This document shows positions 9,903 to 20,699 of a DNA stretch of 41,606 nucleotides, one piece after another. The DNA lies in assembly GCA_963575745.1 (NCBI GenBank), contig CAUYUJ010004581.1, positions 27,361-68,966 of the forward strand, in the 5' to 3' direction. Within the stretch, counting starts at the first letter, position 1; every line of letters begins with the position of its first letter. The notes beneath the pieces were generated by a model that was given only the letters and a program-made list of their open reading frames with translations, was not told where the DNA came from and made no database searches. Both the position numbers and the translations under genes were made by a program. The stretch is from Prorocentrum cordatum. Lineage: Eukaryota > Sar > Dinophyceae > Prorocentrales > Prorocentraceae.

Positions 9903-10275
9903 ACCACCTCTTCCTCCTCCTCCTCCTCCTCCTCCTCCTCCTCTCCCTCCCTCCCTCCCTCCCTCCCTCCCTCCTCCCTCCCTCCCTCCCTCCCTCCCTC
10001 TCCCTCTCCTCCCTCCCTCCCCCCTCCCTCCCTCCCCTCTCCCTCCTGCTCCTCTCCTCTCCTCCTCCTCCTCCTCCTCCTCCTCCTTCGCTCCGCCTGC
10101 GCTGCGCCTGCGCCTGCTCCTCCTCCTCCTCCTCCTCCTCCTCCTCCTCCTCCTCCTCCTCCCTCCTCCCTCCTCTCCGTCCCCCCTCCTCCTCATTCCT
10201 CTCCTCGTCCCCCGCCCCTTGCCCCCGCCTCCTGCTCCCCCCCCTTCCCCCCCCCGTGCCCTTCCCCCTCCAGCA
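9903..10275. repeat. TCC/CCCT pyrimidine tract
   Basis: A (TCC)n, (CCCT)n and (TCC)n mosaic of about 370 bases, broken only by a short CGCTCCGCCTGCGCTGCGCC insert near 10088-10112. It faces the GGA tracts on either side in opposite strand sense. Confidence 0.9.
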
Positions 10276-10837
10276 TTTTCCCCCCCGGGGGTGAGGGTTC
10301 AAACCTTTGAGGGATGTCCGCAGCCAAGTGCAGCGAGCCCCAGCGGGAAACCCAGCGCCGACGCTCGGAGCCGATCGGACACGCAGGGGTGCCGTCCTTG
10401 TGTGGCCATCGGGGACGACAAGACCTGTCTGACCACGGGGAACCTCGGCCATGAACAGGTCTAAGACGAAGCCAGGGCGAGGATAACATCGGGCGCGGAT
10501 GAATCGAGAATCTCCGAGATCCGGCGGCTCTGGAGGATGTCTCGGGCGCCGCGGCGCTCTGGCACGGATGAGTGTCCTCGTCCTGGCTCCGTCCGGAGGT
10601 CCCCCGACCTGCGCCCGAGGAGCGGCCGGGACACGAGAGCCCCATCCCTGGCCTGAAGTGTTGCACCGCCAAAACCTCAGGGCACACCACGGGTTTTGCG
10701 TGTTGCGCATCGGGGCGGCTCAGGTCCCCCGACCTTCGTTCTCTCCCTGCCCGTCTTGGGGCATCCTGCAGGCCATCGTGGGCCATCTGGGCTGTCTTGG
10801 AGGCGATTTGACCAACGAGGGGGGTGTGGATTTTACC

Positions 10838-11255
10838 AGGGAGGAGGAGGAGGAGGAGGGAGGAGGAGGGAGGAGGAGGAGGAGGAGGAGAGAGGAGGAG
10901 GAGGAGGAGGAGGAAGGAGGAGGAGGAGGAGGGAGGAGGAGGGAGGGAGGTGAGGGAGGGGAGGGAGGGAGGGAGGGAGGGCGGGATGGAAGGGAGGGGG
11001 AGGGAGGGAGGGAGTGAGGGGAGGGAGGGAGGGGAGGAGGAGGAGGGGAGGAGGGGATTTTGCCAGGAGGAGGAGGAGGGGAGGAGGAGGAAGGAGGAGG
11101 AGGCAGCAGGAGGAGGAGGAGGAGGAGGAGCCGCAGGAGGAGGAGGAGGAGGGGAGGAGGAGGAGGAGGAGCGAGGAGGAGGAGGAGGAGGAGCAGGAGG
11201 AGGAGGAGAGGAGGAGGAGGAGGGAGGAGGAGGGATTTTGCCAGGGAGGAGGAGG
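10838..11255. repeat. GGA tract in three blocks headed by GGGATTTTGCCAGG
   Basis: A mosaic of GGA, GGAGGGA and GCAGGA. Each block begins with GGATTTTACCAGG or GGATTTTGCCAGG at about 10829, 11055 and 11231, so the tract itself is duplicated in about 175-225 bp segments. Confidence 0.85.
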
Positions 11256-11329
11256 AGGCGCAGGCACCGCCGCGCCTCGGCGGGGGGCCCAGGGAGCAGC
11301 CAGCGGCGGACGCCAGCCCACACCCACGC

Positions 11330-11480
11330 GGCGCTGCGAGTGGGAGCTCGACCGCAGGACGCCCTCCACCAGGAAGCCCAGGCCCTGAGGCCCGAGGACG
11401 CACGAGACCTGAGGAGGAGAAGGCGGAGGAGGAGGAGGAAGAGGAGGAGGAAGAGGAGGAGGAGCAGGAGGAGCCCCTGG
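11330..11480. repeat. GAGGAGGAAGA tract with a possible minus-strand ARM-like fragment
   Basis: About 11405-11475 is a GGA/GGAAGA tract. On the minus strand at about 11350-11385 the residues LGFLVEG resemble the VGFLVE at the end of an ARM exon at 37388. This hint is too short for a gene call. Confidence 0.3.
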
Positions 11481-11599
11481 GCCCCGAGGAAGCCCAGCCC
11501 CTGAGGCCCGAGTCTTTTGGGCGTAGAGGCGTCACGCCTGCCATCACAAGACCATCGGAGCCTGGAGGCAAGCAAGCAGGAGACTTCTGGCTTCTTAGC

Positions 11600-11930
11600 A
11601 CGGGCGCCTCCTCTGCAGCGGCGGCCGCGCTGCCGCTCGCGCGAGCCAGCCGCGGGCGCCGGGCGCCTCGCCACGGCCCTGTGGCAGATCTCCATCATGA
11701 TCGTCTTGTTGACCTCCGCGTACCTCCGCGGGCAAGGGTCCAGGCGAGCCCAGAATCGAATCGACAAGTCGGATCGGCAATCGGCATGCATCGGCTCGAC
11801 GGACATCGGCAGCCGAGTCGGGAGACGTCGCATCGGCAGACCTCGGCAGGCCAGTCTGGGCCTCGAGTGAGCCATCGGATCCCACGTCGGAATCCGAGAT
11901 CGAATCGCATGTCCGGATCGGAATCCATCG
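11600..11930 (-). CDS. Unrecognised exon-like segment
   Basis: Within a minus-strand frame that stays open across much low-complexity DNA, the stretch at about 11640-11770 has ordinary composition (for example EVNKTIMMEICHRAVARR). No family is recognised. Plus 11750-11935 contains diverged ATCGGAATCCGAGATCGAATCG repeats. Possibly one exon; not established. Confidence 0.2.
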
Positions 11931-11935
11931 CGATC

Positions 11936-12035
11936 GAGAAGGAGGAGGAGGTGGAGGAGGAGGAGGAGGAGGAGGAGGAGGAGGGAGAGGAGGAGGAGGA
12001 GGAGGAGGAGGAGGAGGAGGAGGAGGTGGAGCCAA
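11936..12035. repeat. GGA microsatellite
   Basis: About 90 bases of (GGA)n. The following 12040-12510 is GC-rich, has no long repeat and shows no gene I can support. Confidence 0.9.
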
Positions 12036-12554
12036 TCGAACCGAGCCGGCGGCACCGAAGTGAGCCCCGAGGGCCGGAGAGGGCGGCGGGGAGCGGCCAC
12101 CGCGCCGGGGGCGCGCCCGGCACGCCGCACGCGCGCGATTTTATCACGAGGCCGCAGCACGGCGGGGTCGGAGCGGCCGGCTGTCGGAGGATCGCGCCGC
12201 AGCGCCGCAGCACCGCGCGAGCCTCGAGGCGTACCCCGAACTTCCGATGAACCAACCGGGGGGGGGACAGGCGCGAACACGCGGCGCGGCCAACCGCCCC
12301 CCGGCACCACCCCCGCGCCCCAGCGGGGAAGGGCACGAACCCCAGACCCCCCCTGGCACCCCCGCGGACGCGCCGCGGCCAACCCCCCTGGCACTCCAAG
12401 GGGGGGGGTCGATGATTCAGCGATCCAGAGTATGTTCCACGGGTGGAGTGCCTGAGGCGAACGGCGTCGGGAAGCGACGGCCGCTCGGCTCCCACGCTCG
12501 GCGAACACGCTTCTGAACCCAGTCCAAGCAGCAGGATCTAAGACTTCCTCTTCC

Positions 12555-13260
12555 AGCTCCTCCTCCTCCTCCCATTCCTCCTTCCTTCTTCTGCGGGAAG
12601 CAACGAAAGAACAGGCATAACGGTGGTTCCTGCGTGTGGAGGGGCATGTTCTAGGGTATGATTCACAAGGATGGCTTCCCAGCGGTGGAGGAGGAGGAGG
12701 AGAATGAGGAGAAGGAAGAGGAGGAGGAATAATAAAATAATACCAACAGTTACAATACTATAAACAAAAAAGATAATATGAAGCATCATCATAATACTAA
12801 TAGTGGGAGTAATAATGACAACAGCACAAACAGCAAGCGCGGACTGCTTCAACATGTTGCGCTGGCTTGTAATGGTTGTTCGTTTGTTTGTTTGTTTCCA
12901 TGGGGGGAATGATAGCTTCCCAGAAAACTCCCCCTTTCCCCTCCTCCCCTTCCTGCTCCAATCCAGTAGTAAAGCCACTGGAGACAAATCCCCCCATGGA
13001 CTAGCTCCTTCACAGCCGCTGGCATGAAGAAGGAGTCTGTGGATACATTCCTGCCCATGACATCGGCCAGTGGCCAACAACTCTCTACCACACCTGACCG
13101 AGACCTTGAGGATGCGGCCTGAGCCGGGCAGACTGGAGGATTCTGCCCTCCCTGCAGCTGCACAGCCCCCTGCACGTGTCGAACGGCCGCCTCATCCTCA
13201 AGCACGTGTGTGGGATGCAGGGCTTTCCCCTTTGAGCTGAAACCTCCCTCCTTCTCCTAA
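12555..13260. other. Mixed simple repeats and lower-GC spacer, no supported gene
   Basis: A TCC tract at 12556-12590, a GGA tract at 12685-12735, an AT-rich patch at about 12735-12840 and a (GTTT)n stretch near 12878-12897. At about 13140-13190 a plus-strand stretch after CCCTCCCTGCAG reads as a plausible short exon (HVSNGRLILKHVCGMQ), but it matches no family I can name. Confidence 0.4.
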
Positions 13261-13336
13261 GGGCTCACACGCTTCGCGCTGCGCGAGGCGCGAAGTGCGA
13301 ATAACGTCGCGCTCTCGCGACGCCTCCCGGGGGAGA

Positions 13337-13378
13337 CGAGGAGGAGGAGGAGGAGGAGGAGGAGGAGGAGGAGGAGGA
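13337..13378. repeat. GGA microsatellite inside an inverted GCGCTCTCGCG context
   Basis: Fourteen GGA units. The flanks carry related CGCGAAGYGCGAATAACGTCGCGCTCTCG blocks (13289-13320 and 13395-13425). Confidence 0.8.
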
Positions 13379-13824
13379 ATCGGAGCCGAACCGCGAAGCG
13401 CGGAGCGCGAATCACTTCGCGCTCTCGAGGGCGCCCTTGTTCTCTCTCTCCTCTCCCTTTTCCTGCCCGTCGCCCTCCGCTCCTCCTCCCCGCCCCCCCT
13501 CTCTCTCCGCCGCACCCGTCCGGCCCGCCTGCCGCACCGCCCCAGCGGCGGCGGGCCACCTCCGGAAAAGCGGGTGCGCCCGGATGGCGGGGATGTGCAC
13601 CTCGGGTTCCGCGCGCGGGGAGGGAGGGAGACGGGGGAGATGGGTGGGGGGGAAGAAGTTACTGAGCATTTTCTTAGGGTAGAGGGCTCAGGGTGAAGTC
13701 CACGAGGGTCTTTGCACCTCGGAAGCCATCCGTCTTGTGATTCGAGCCTCGGAAATCCATCGGAACAGCATTTCAGATTTCACCCTCTGCCCTCCAACCA
13801 AAGAAACTGCTCGGAATTAGGGGT

Positions 13825-14000
13825 GAAGAGGAGGGGCATGGAGGGAGGGTTTGGGGAAGGGGGTGGGAGTGTAAGGGAGAACGAGAAGAGGGAGGGAGGG
13901 TGTGGGGCAAGAGAAGGGGGAGGGAGGGAAGGGGGTTTTGCGGGGGAAGGGGGGAGGGGGAAAAGGGGGAGGAGAGGGGTGAGGGAGAAACTAGGTGCGC
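13825..14000. repeat. G-rich GGGAGGGAGG tract
   Basis: Purine-rich, many runs of three to five G on plus, and a candidate for G-quadruplex structure. No gene. Confidence 0.75.
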
Positions 14001-14157
14001 TCGTGCCACATCTGACATTTTAGCCCTTCCACATCCCTTGCATTTGCGCTGAGTTATCTCTATCCGCAGACGTGCGTCATACCGGAAGTGGAACTCAAAG
14101 AAAAGACCCACTGTGCCATGCGCACTCGGAAACATGGAGCTGCGTACGTACATCGGA

Positions 14158-14345
14158 GAGAGAGGAGGAGGAGGAGGAGGAGGAGGAGGAGGAGGAGGAG
14201 GAGGGGAGGAGAAAGAGGAGGAGGAGGAGGAGGATAATGAGGAGGAGGAGGAGGAGGAGGAGGAGGAAGAGGAGGCGGAGGATGAGAAAGAGGAGCAGGA
14301 GCAAGAGCAGGAGCAGGAGCAGGAGCAGGAGGATAATGAGCGGGA
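14158..14345. repeat. GGA / GGAGCA microsatellite
   Basis: (GGA)n followed by (GAGCAG)n. Frames give only Glu/Arg/Gly runs. 14345-14700 is unique-looking but without a supported gene. Confidence 0.9.
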
Positions 14346-14699
14346 AAAAAATGGAGGAGGATGAGGAAGGAGGAGGGCGAGGACCCACACTAGCAGCAGA
14401 AACTGGAGTGGAAGGAGCGGGAGGAGCAAGAACACCAGGGGAAGGTGGAGGAGAGGAAAGGATGGGGGCGAAGACGATGAGGAATGACCCGGATCCAAAA
14501 AACTGGCCCGCGCTGGGGCGACAACGCCACTCTGAACGACGGGAACAGAGCCGCGATCCTAAAATGAGGCCCGCGACAGCGGGACCACCACTTGGAAGGA
14601 CACAGAACGCTCGGATGGGAAAAAACACAAATGACAAAAAAATAGCCTGACGAGGGACCCAACCATATGCAGGTGCGAGTACCGCAATAGTGATTCACT

Positions 14700-14765
14700 T
14701 TTTCGGTGGCGATCCTTATGAGGCAACGAACCGTGCTAGGGGTGTGCCGACATGAGTGGCGTGGT
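14700..14765. repeat. Isolated degenerate copy of the 89-90 bp satellite
   Basis: TTTCGGTGG..ATCCTTATGAGGCAACGAA..GTGCTAGGGGTGTGCCGACATGAGTGGCG follows the satellite order with substitutions, about 650 bases before the main array. Confidence 0.6.
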
Positions 14766-15147
14766 ACACAACGCGAACGAAAACGATTGATCTGAGTACG
14801 TAGGGATACTGAGCGCGGGTGAATCTGCGCGCGTGCATCTGACTGTGAATGAATATGCGTGCGAGCGAGTCTACGTGCATGAATGCGAATATGACAAAGC
14901 CTGGTGCAATTGTGTATGACTCTCAATAGTTTGACAATGACTGCCTCTGAGTACTCGTGACGCTGGGCGTGGCCGCCGTGGCCGCCGCAAGGAGCTTCCC
15001 CGGGACTCCCCGACGGCATCGCCCGCGCGCCGCGACGCCAATGTCGGCGCTCCCCCCCGCGAGGATCGCGCCCGCTTCCTCCCCTTCCTTTACTCCCTCT
15101 TTGCCCGCGCACTCAAAAGTCCAAGGCTGCGGGCGCAGCGCAGCGCG

Positions 15148-15411
15148 GAGTCCCCGCGACGCGCGCAGGTCGCCCCGGAGGGGTCCCAGCGACGCGCGCG
15201 GGTCGTCCACTGCGCGGAGCAAAGAGAGCTAGCTGGCTGGCTGACAGCGGGCAAGGCCCTTGCCGCGGGGCAGAGCGACGACGGGCGAGCGAGGCGCTGG
15301 GCAGAACGCAGCACGGAGCCCCCGCGACGCGCGCAGGTCGCCCCGGAGGGGTCCCAGCGACGCGCGCGGGTCGCCCGCTGCGCGGAGCTAAGAGGGCTAG
15401 CTGGCTGGCTG
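15148..15411. repeat. Two-copy direct repeat, period 168 bp
   Basis: About 96 bases at 15148-15243 recur at 15316-15411 with roughly six differences (CCCCGCGACGCGCGCAGG ... GCTAGCTGGCTGGCTG). It directly precedes the satellite array. Confidence 0.85.
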
Positions 15412-15419
15412 GGACCTGC

Positions 15420-17945
15420 GGTGGCGCTCCATATGGGGCCACGTAACGCTGTACTGGTCAAGGAAGACGCATGCGGACTGCGCCACGGGGACCTTCGGTG
15501 GAGTCCCCTATGGCGCCACGAAACGTGTGAGAGGAGTGCCGAAATGAATGGCGGGGACGCATGCGGACTGTGCCACTGGGACCTTCGGCGGAGCTCCTAT
15601 GGGGCCACGAAACGTGTGAGGGGTGTGCCGAAATGAATGGCGGGGACGCATGCGGACTGCGCCACGGGGACCGTCGGTGGAGTTCCTGTGGGGCCACGAA
15701 ACGTGTGAGGGGTGTGCCGAAATAGGTGGCGGGAACGCCTGCGGACTGTGCCACTGGGACCTTCGGCGGAGCTCCTGCGGGGCCACGAAACGTGTGAGGG
15801 ATGAGCCGACATGAATGGCGGGAACGCATGCGGACTGTGCCACGGGGGCCTTCGGCGGAGCTCTTATGGGGCCACGAAACGTGTGAGGGGTGTGCCGAAA
15901 TGGATGGCGGGCGGGGACGCATGCGGACTGTGCCACCGGGACCTTCGGCGGAGCTCCTATGGGGCCACGAAACGTGTCACGGGTGGGCCGACATGAATGG
16001 CGGAGACGCATGCGGACTGTGCCACCGGGACCTTCGGCGGAGCTCCTATGGGGCCACGAAACGTTGTGAGGGGTGTGCCGAAATGAGCGGCGGGGACGCA
16101 TGCGGACTGTGCCAATGGGACCTTCGGCGGAGCTCCTGTGGGGTCACGAAACGTGTGAGGGGTGTGCCGACATGATTGGCGGGGACGCATGCGGACTGTT
16201 CCACTGGAACCTTCGGCGGAGCCCCTATGGGGCCACGAAACGTGTGAGGGGTGGGCCGACATGAATGTGCGGGACGCACGCGGACTGTGCCACTGGGACC
16301 TTCGGCAAAGCTTCAATGGGGCCACGAAACGTGTGAGGGGTGTCCCGAAATTACACACCCACAAGGACCTTCGGTGGAGCTCCCTATGGGGCCACGAAAC
16401 GTGTGAGGGGTGGGCCGAAATGGATGTGCGGGACGCATGCGCACACACCCACTGAGACCTTCGGTGGAGCTCCCTATGGGGCCACGAAACGTGTGAGGGG
16501 TGTGCCAAAATGGGTGTGCGGGACGCATGCGGGCACACCCACTGGGACCTTCGGTGGAGCTCCCTATGGGGCCACGAAACGTGTGAGGGGTGTGCCGAAA
16601 TGGGTGTGCGGGACGCATGCGGGCACGTGTGACCCGGGACATGCGGGGGACCTTCGGTGGAGCTCCCTATGGGGCCACGAAACGTGTGAGGGGTGTGCCG
16701 AAATGGGTGTGCGGGACGCATGCGGGCACACCCACTGGGACCTTCGGTGGAGCTCCTATGGGGCCACGAAACGTGTGAGGGATGTGCCGAAATGGGTGTG
16801 CGGGACGCATGCGGGCACACCACTGGGACCTTCGGTTGGGCTCCCTATGGGGCCGCGGAACGTGTGAGGGATGTGCCGAAATGGGTGTGCGGGACGCATG
16901 CGGGCACACCCACGGGACCTTCGGTGGAGCTCCTATGGGGTCCGAACGTGTGAGGGTGTACCAAATTGGTTGCGGGACGCATGCGGCACACCCAGTGGGA
17001 CTTCGGTGGAGCTCCTATGGGGCCACGAAACGTGTGAAGGGTGTGCCGAAATGGGTGTGCGGGACGCATGCGGGCACACCCACTGGGACCTCGGTGGAGC
17101 TCCCTATGGGGCCAGGAACGTGTGAGGGGTGTGCCGAAATGGTGTGCGGGACGCATGCGGGCACACCCACTGGGCCTTCGGTGGAGCTCCCCCATGGGGC
17201 CACGAACGTGTGAGGGGTGTGCCGAAATGGGTGTGCGGGACGCATGCGGCACACCCCCTGGGCCTTCGGTGGAGCCCCTTGGGGCACGAACGTGTGAGGG
17301 TGTGGCCGAAAGTGTGTGCGGGACGGCATGCGGGACACCCCTGGTACCTTCGTGGAGCCCCTATGGGCCACGAAACGTGTGAAGGGTGGTGCCGAATGAG
17401 TGTGCGGGACGCATGCGGGCACACCCACTGGGACCTTCGGTGGAGCTCCCTATGGGGCCACGAAACGTGTGAGGGGTGTGCCGAAATGTGTGTGCGGGAC
17501 GCATGCGGGCACACCCACTGGGACCTTCGGTGGAGCTCCCTATGGGGCCACGAAACGTGTGAGGGATGTGCCGAAATGGGTGTGCGGGACGCATGCGGGC
17601 ACACCCACTGGGACCTTCGGTGGAGCTCCCTATGGGGCCACGAAACGTGTGAGGGGTGTGCCAAAATGGGTGTGCGGGACGCATGCGGGCACACCCACAA
17701 GGACCTTCGGTGGACCTCCCTATGGGGCCACGAAACGTGTGAGGTGTGTGCCGAAATGTGTGTGCGGGACGCATGCGGGCACACCCACTGGGACCTTCGG
17801 TGGAGCCCCCTATGGGGCCACGAAACGTATGAGGGGTGTGCCGAAGTGGGTGTGCGGGACGCATGCGGGCACACCCACTGGGACCTTTTGTGGAGCTCCT
17901 TATGGGGCCACGAAACGTGTGAGGGGTGTGCCGAAATGGGTGATG
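15420..17945. repeat. 89-90 bp satellite array, about 29 units
   Basis: The anchor GGGGCCACGAAACG (allowing small changes) recurs from about 15434 to 17906, mean spacing 88 bp. Units up to about 16320 are mostly 89 bp (GGCGGGGACGCATGCGGACTG type); later ones are 90 bp (TGTGCGGGACGCATGCGGGC type). One unit is shortened (16319-16388) and one lengthened (16570-16672). The 90-bp period keeps frames open with a 30-residue repeat, but the 89-bp part does not, so it is treated as non-coding. Confidence 0.9.
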
Positions 17946-18038
17946 ACGATGATGATGGTGGGAGGAGGAGGAGGAGGAGGAGGAGGAAGAGGAGGAGGAG
18001 GAGGAGGAGGAGAGGAGGAGGAGATGAGGAGGAGAGGA
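17943..18038. repeat. GATGAT and GGA simple repeat after the satellite
   Basis: GATGACGATGATGATGG then (GGA)n. Same order as after the diverged array at 5545. Confidence 0.8.
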
Positions 18039-18044
18039 GACGCG

Positions 18045-18110
18045 GGCCACCGTCTCTTCAAAACGAGGACCCAACACCGCAGGATGGTTGGGAACAAAGA
18101 AACAACCCCA
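18045..18110. repeat. Shared post-satellite flank, copy 2
   Basis: TCTTCAAAACGAGGACCC and following bases match 5748-5790. Read on minus, both give FPTILQCW or FPTILRCW-like residues, which may be a repeat-derived or degraded coding stretch. 18110-18550 holds a short CA repeat near 18165 and no supported gene. Confidence 0.65.
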
Positions 18111-18555
18111 GAAGAGCTGGGGTCGCGGGTCTGTGTGGGGGGGGCCCGGGTCAGAGCACCGCACACACACACACAGACACAGCGGGGTCCCGGCGGGCCC
18201 CAGCGAGGGTCGCCAGCGGGCGTGCCCTGGGAGATCCCGCCCTCAGGGTCGGCAGCGCCGGCCGTAAGGCCTTCGCGCTACAAGTTTGTGTGTTTTTTTA
18301 TCCGGGGGCCATCCGGCGTGAAACACCACACACGGGAGAAGGCGCGCGAACCTCGGCACGTCTGCGGGGGAGAGATGAGGATAGCATTCGTATTGCATAG
18401 CTGTGGAGGGGGGAGGGAGGGCGCAGCAGGGGAGAGGACGAACTCACTCGGCAATCAGACGGAGCTAATGCCTGAATATCGAAGCAGTCAAGAAGCATCA
18501 TCCTCGCGATGAGGCGTCGCGTCACCCACTCCCCTCCTCGAGCGTAGCCGAGGCG

Positions 18556-18640
18556 GTCCTCCTCCTCCTCCTCCTCCTCCTCCTCCTCCTCCTCCTCTTC
18601 GTCCTCCTCCTCCTCCTCCTCCTCCTCCTCCTCCTCGCGA
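18556..18640. repeat. TCC microsatellite
   Basis: Two (TCC)n blocks split by TTCG. Confidence 0.9.
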
Positions 18641-18814
18641 ATGCGCGCCGCGACTTTCCTGCCCACGTGGCCGTGCGGCCGCGCGCCTCCGGGAGGGGGG
18701 GAAGTGGCGGAGGCGCGCGGCAAGAGAGCGGGGGCCCGCGCACGGGCGACCAGGCCGGGGTCCGCCGCGCGGACGTGCGGGGGGTGGCCCAGCGGCGCCG
18801 CGGCTGGCAGCTTT

Positions 18815-19075
18815 AGGTCGGGCCTCCCACGGGCGGGTTTCGAAGACAAATTTCCACGACCATCAACCGATGCTCAACAAGATGCACCACCAAGAGAAAC
18901 ATCGGGCAATGCTCAACGATATTCAAGAATCATACTGGTAAACAGTACTCAATGCTCAAACAACCACAAAAATCAAACAAACAACAACAATAGTCAAAAT
19001 GGCACGACACATCGCCACTAGACTGTTTTCTCACGATTCTTGAAGATTCCCCCTGCGGAGGGACATGCCCGACTT
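18815..19075. mobile_element. TIR element B (introner/MITE-like), 261 bp
   Basis: The left end AGGTCGGGCCTCCCACGGGCGGG (18815-18837) is inverted at the right as CCCCTGCGGAGGGACATGCCCGACTT, ending at 19075. TGGCAGCTT at 18805-18813 and TGGTAGCTT at 19078-19086 are a near-identical 9-bp direct repeat, the likely target-site duplication. The interior is AT-rich with CAA-rich stretches and no gene. Confidence 0.75.
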
Positions 19076-19089
19076 GATGGTAGCTTGCT

Positions 19090-19800
19090 ATCGCTCAGGC
19101 TCCATTCTACGAGAATGGTCCTCAATGCTCCTCGCCGAGGAACAAGCGCACACGTCCGAGCGATGCCAAGGTGAGGCCCCGGGTGGCGCGAGGACAGCCG
19201 CCCAAGGTGGTCCCAGCTGGCCTCAGCAGGCCCCTCGCATGGTCCCAGCTGGCCCCAACAGGCCCCCCGATCAGTCTGGGGGCGGTCCCAACATCCCGGC
19301 GCCGCCTCTGGCGGCTCCCCTAGGGCGCTCCGCGCCCCAGGGTTGAGGTGTGCAGGTCGCACTGCTCGGGGGGACTGTTGAAGCCAGCTGGGACCACTCG
19401 GGTGGCCTGTGGAGGCCAGCTGGGACTACCTGGGGAGGCTGGCAGCGCGCGGCCCGGAGCCGTAGCAGCCGCAGAGCCCTGGCTCAACCCTGAGATCCAG
19501 GGGTTACGCTTCTGTCGATCACGGGCGCGCTCGCCGGGTTTGGGGCCCCAGGACCATCACCGATCGATGCGGCTCCAACGATGCCGCAGAACGATGGGGT
19601 CTAAGGCTTCGGTCGTGACACGTGGCAATGTTGCAATTGTTCGCAACGTCGGATCTCAGGGAAGCTCCTGCTAGCTCAAACGTTGAGGTGTAGTCCCGCG
19701 CTTGAGGCCTCCGTGCGAGGCCGCACACAGTGGTGGGTCTCTGCACCAGCGCATCGGAAAGGAGCAGATCGGAGTGAACTGATGCGGAAAAAAACGTCAT
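19090..19800. other. Unique-looking spacer, no supported gene
   Basis: It contains GGTCCCAGCTGGCC-type short repeats at about 19210-19260 and 19380-19435. No recognisable ORF, RNA gene or element. Confidence 0.4.
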
Positions 19801-19864
19801 CTTAGTTGACGCTCACTGCAAGGGCGGGGGGACGCCGGCGAAACGCCCACGCCAGGCCCCACGG

Positions 19865-20040
19865 GGGGAGTGGCGGCGACAAGGGGGGGGGGCGCGGGCG
19901 AACAGGGGGCAGGAAGAGGGGGGGAGGAGATGGGAGGGAAGGCAATGGGGGGAGGAGGGAGGGACGAGGGGGGCGGGTAGGGGGGGCGGAGAGAGGAGCA
20001 GGAAGCAAGGATGGGGAGGGGAGGGGAGGAGGGAGGGGGT
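19865..20040. repeat. G-rich low-complexity tract
   Basis: Runs of GGGGGG and GGAGGGA on plus. No gene. Confidence 0.7.
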
Positions 20041-20127
20041 CGGTCGGACTCGGCGTTGCGGCAGTCTGCGCGCCCTCAGGCTGAAGGCTCCCGCCCCGAA
20101 AACCAAGGGTGGGGGTACACCAGCATG

Positions 20128-20272
20128 AGGTCGGGCATGTCCTCCAACGGGCAGATGTTAGACACAGAAATGCCAACAGATGCTCAAACATTAAAAAGAA
20201 TAGAAAAATCGTCCCGAGACTATTTTTTGCTGTTTTTGGATATTCTACCCTGTGGAGAGACACGCCCGACTT
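20128..20272. mobile_element. TIR element C (introner/MITE-like), 145 bp
   Basis: Left AGGTCGGGCATGTCCTCC, right GGAGAGACACGCCCGACTT. The flanking CCAGCA (20120-20125) and CTAGCA (20278-20283) may be a decayed target-site duplication. The right half (AATCGTCCC...CTATTTTTTGCTG...GGATATTCT) is homologous to element E. Confidence 0.72.
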
Positions 20273-20555
20273 GACCGCTAGCAGGCACCGCCACCCTCCC
20301 CAGCGCCCCGAGCCCCAGGCAGCCCCAGCGCGAAGGACCGAGAGGACGGCGGACGGCGGACGGCGCCAGAAGCGGCAGCGCGGAAGACACAGGGGAACCG
20401 TGCAGTCGGCCCGGGGGGGGAGAGGAGAAGAGAAGCGCAGCCATCGAAAATGCAGTAATCCGCCGGCCCCCTTGTGGGGCCACCAGGCTGCGAGACGCGT
20501 GATTCGCAGTTTCCTGTACCAGTTGTAGCTTGTAGTTTCCAGTGTTACAGTTCTG

Positions 20556-20611
20556 CTTCTTGCTGGTTACTGTAACTAGTTGACTTCTTGCTGGTTACTG
20601 TAACTAGTTGA
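20556..20611. repeat. 28-bp perfect tandem duplication
   Basis: CTTCTTGCTGGTTACTGTAA continuing CTAGTTGA occurs twice back to back. It contains the palindrome GTTACTGTAAC. Confidence 0.9.
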
Positions 20612-20699
20612 TTGACCGCGCGAGGGGGGGGGAGGCCCAAACGGGATTTTTAGCACCCCCTGGGCGCGTTGTCTGAATTGCTGGGGGGGCTCGAAATCG

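Noticed and set aside
8409-12508. Very long minus-strand ORFs (595 and 771 residues)
   Set aside because: They run through (GATA)n and GGA/TCC tracts and consist mostly of Tyr/Leu/Ser, Arg/Glu or Pro/Ser strings. Openness is due to triplet repeats without stop codons. Only short exon-like stretches near 11.7 kb and 8.6 kb were kept, at low confidence.
12630-12656. Possible seventh TIR end (TGTGGAGGGGCATG)
   Set aside because: Only the middle of the TIR matches, the GCCCGAC end is missing and no inverted partner lies within 500 bp.
12538-13080. Minus-strand 180-residue ORF with hydrophobic helices
   Set aside because: The hydrophobic run is the translation of an AT-rich patch and GGA-complement repeats. 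No conserved motif.
15420-18400. Repetitive protein with a 30-residue unit (423-residue plus-strand frame)
   Set aside because: The frame exists because the satellite unit is 90 bp. Neighbouring 89-bp units of the same array break it, both strands are open, and the residue pattern is not protein-like.
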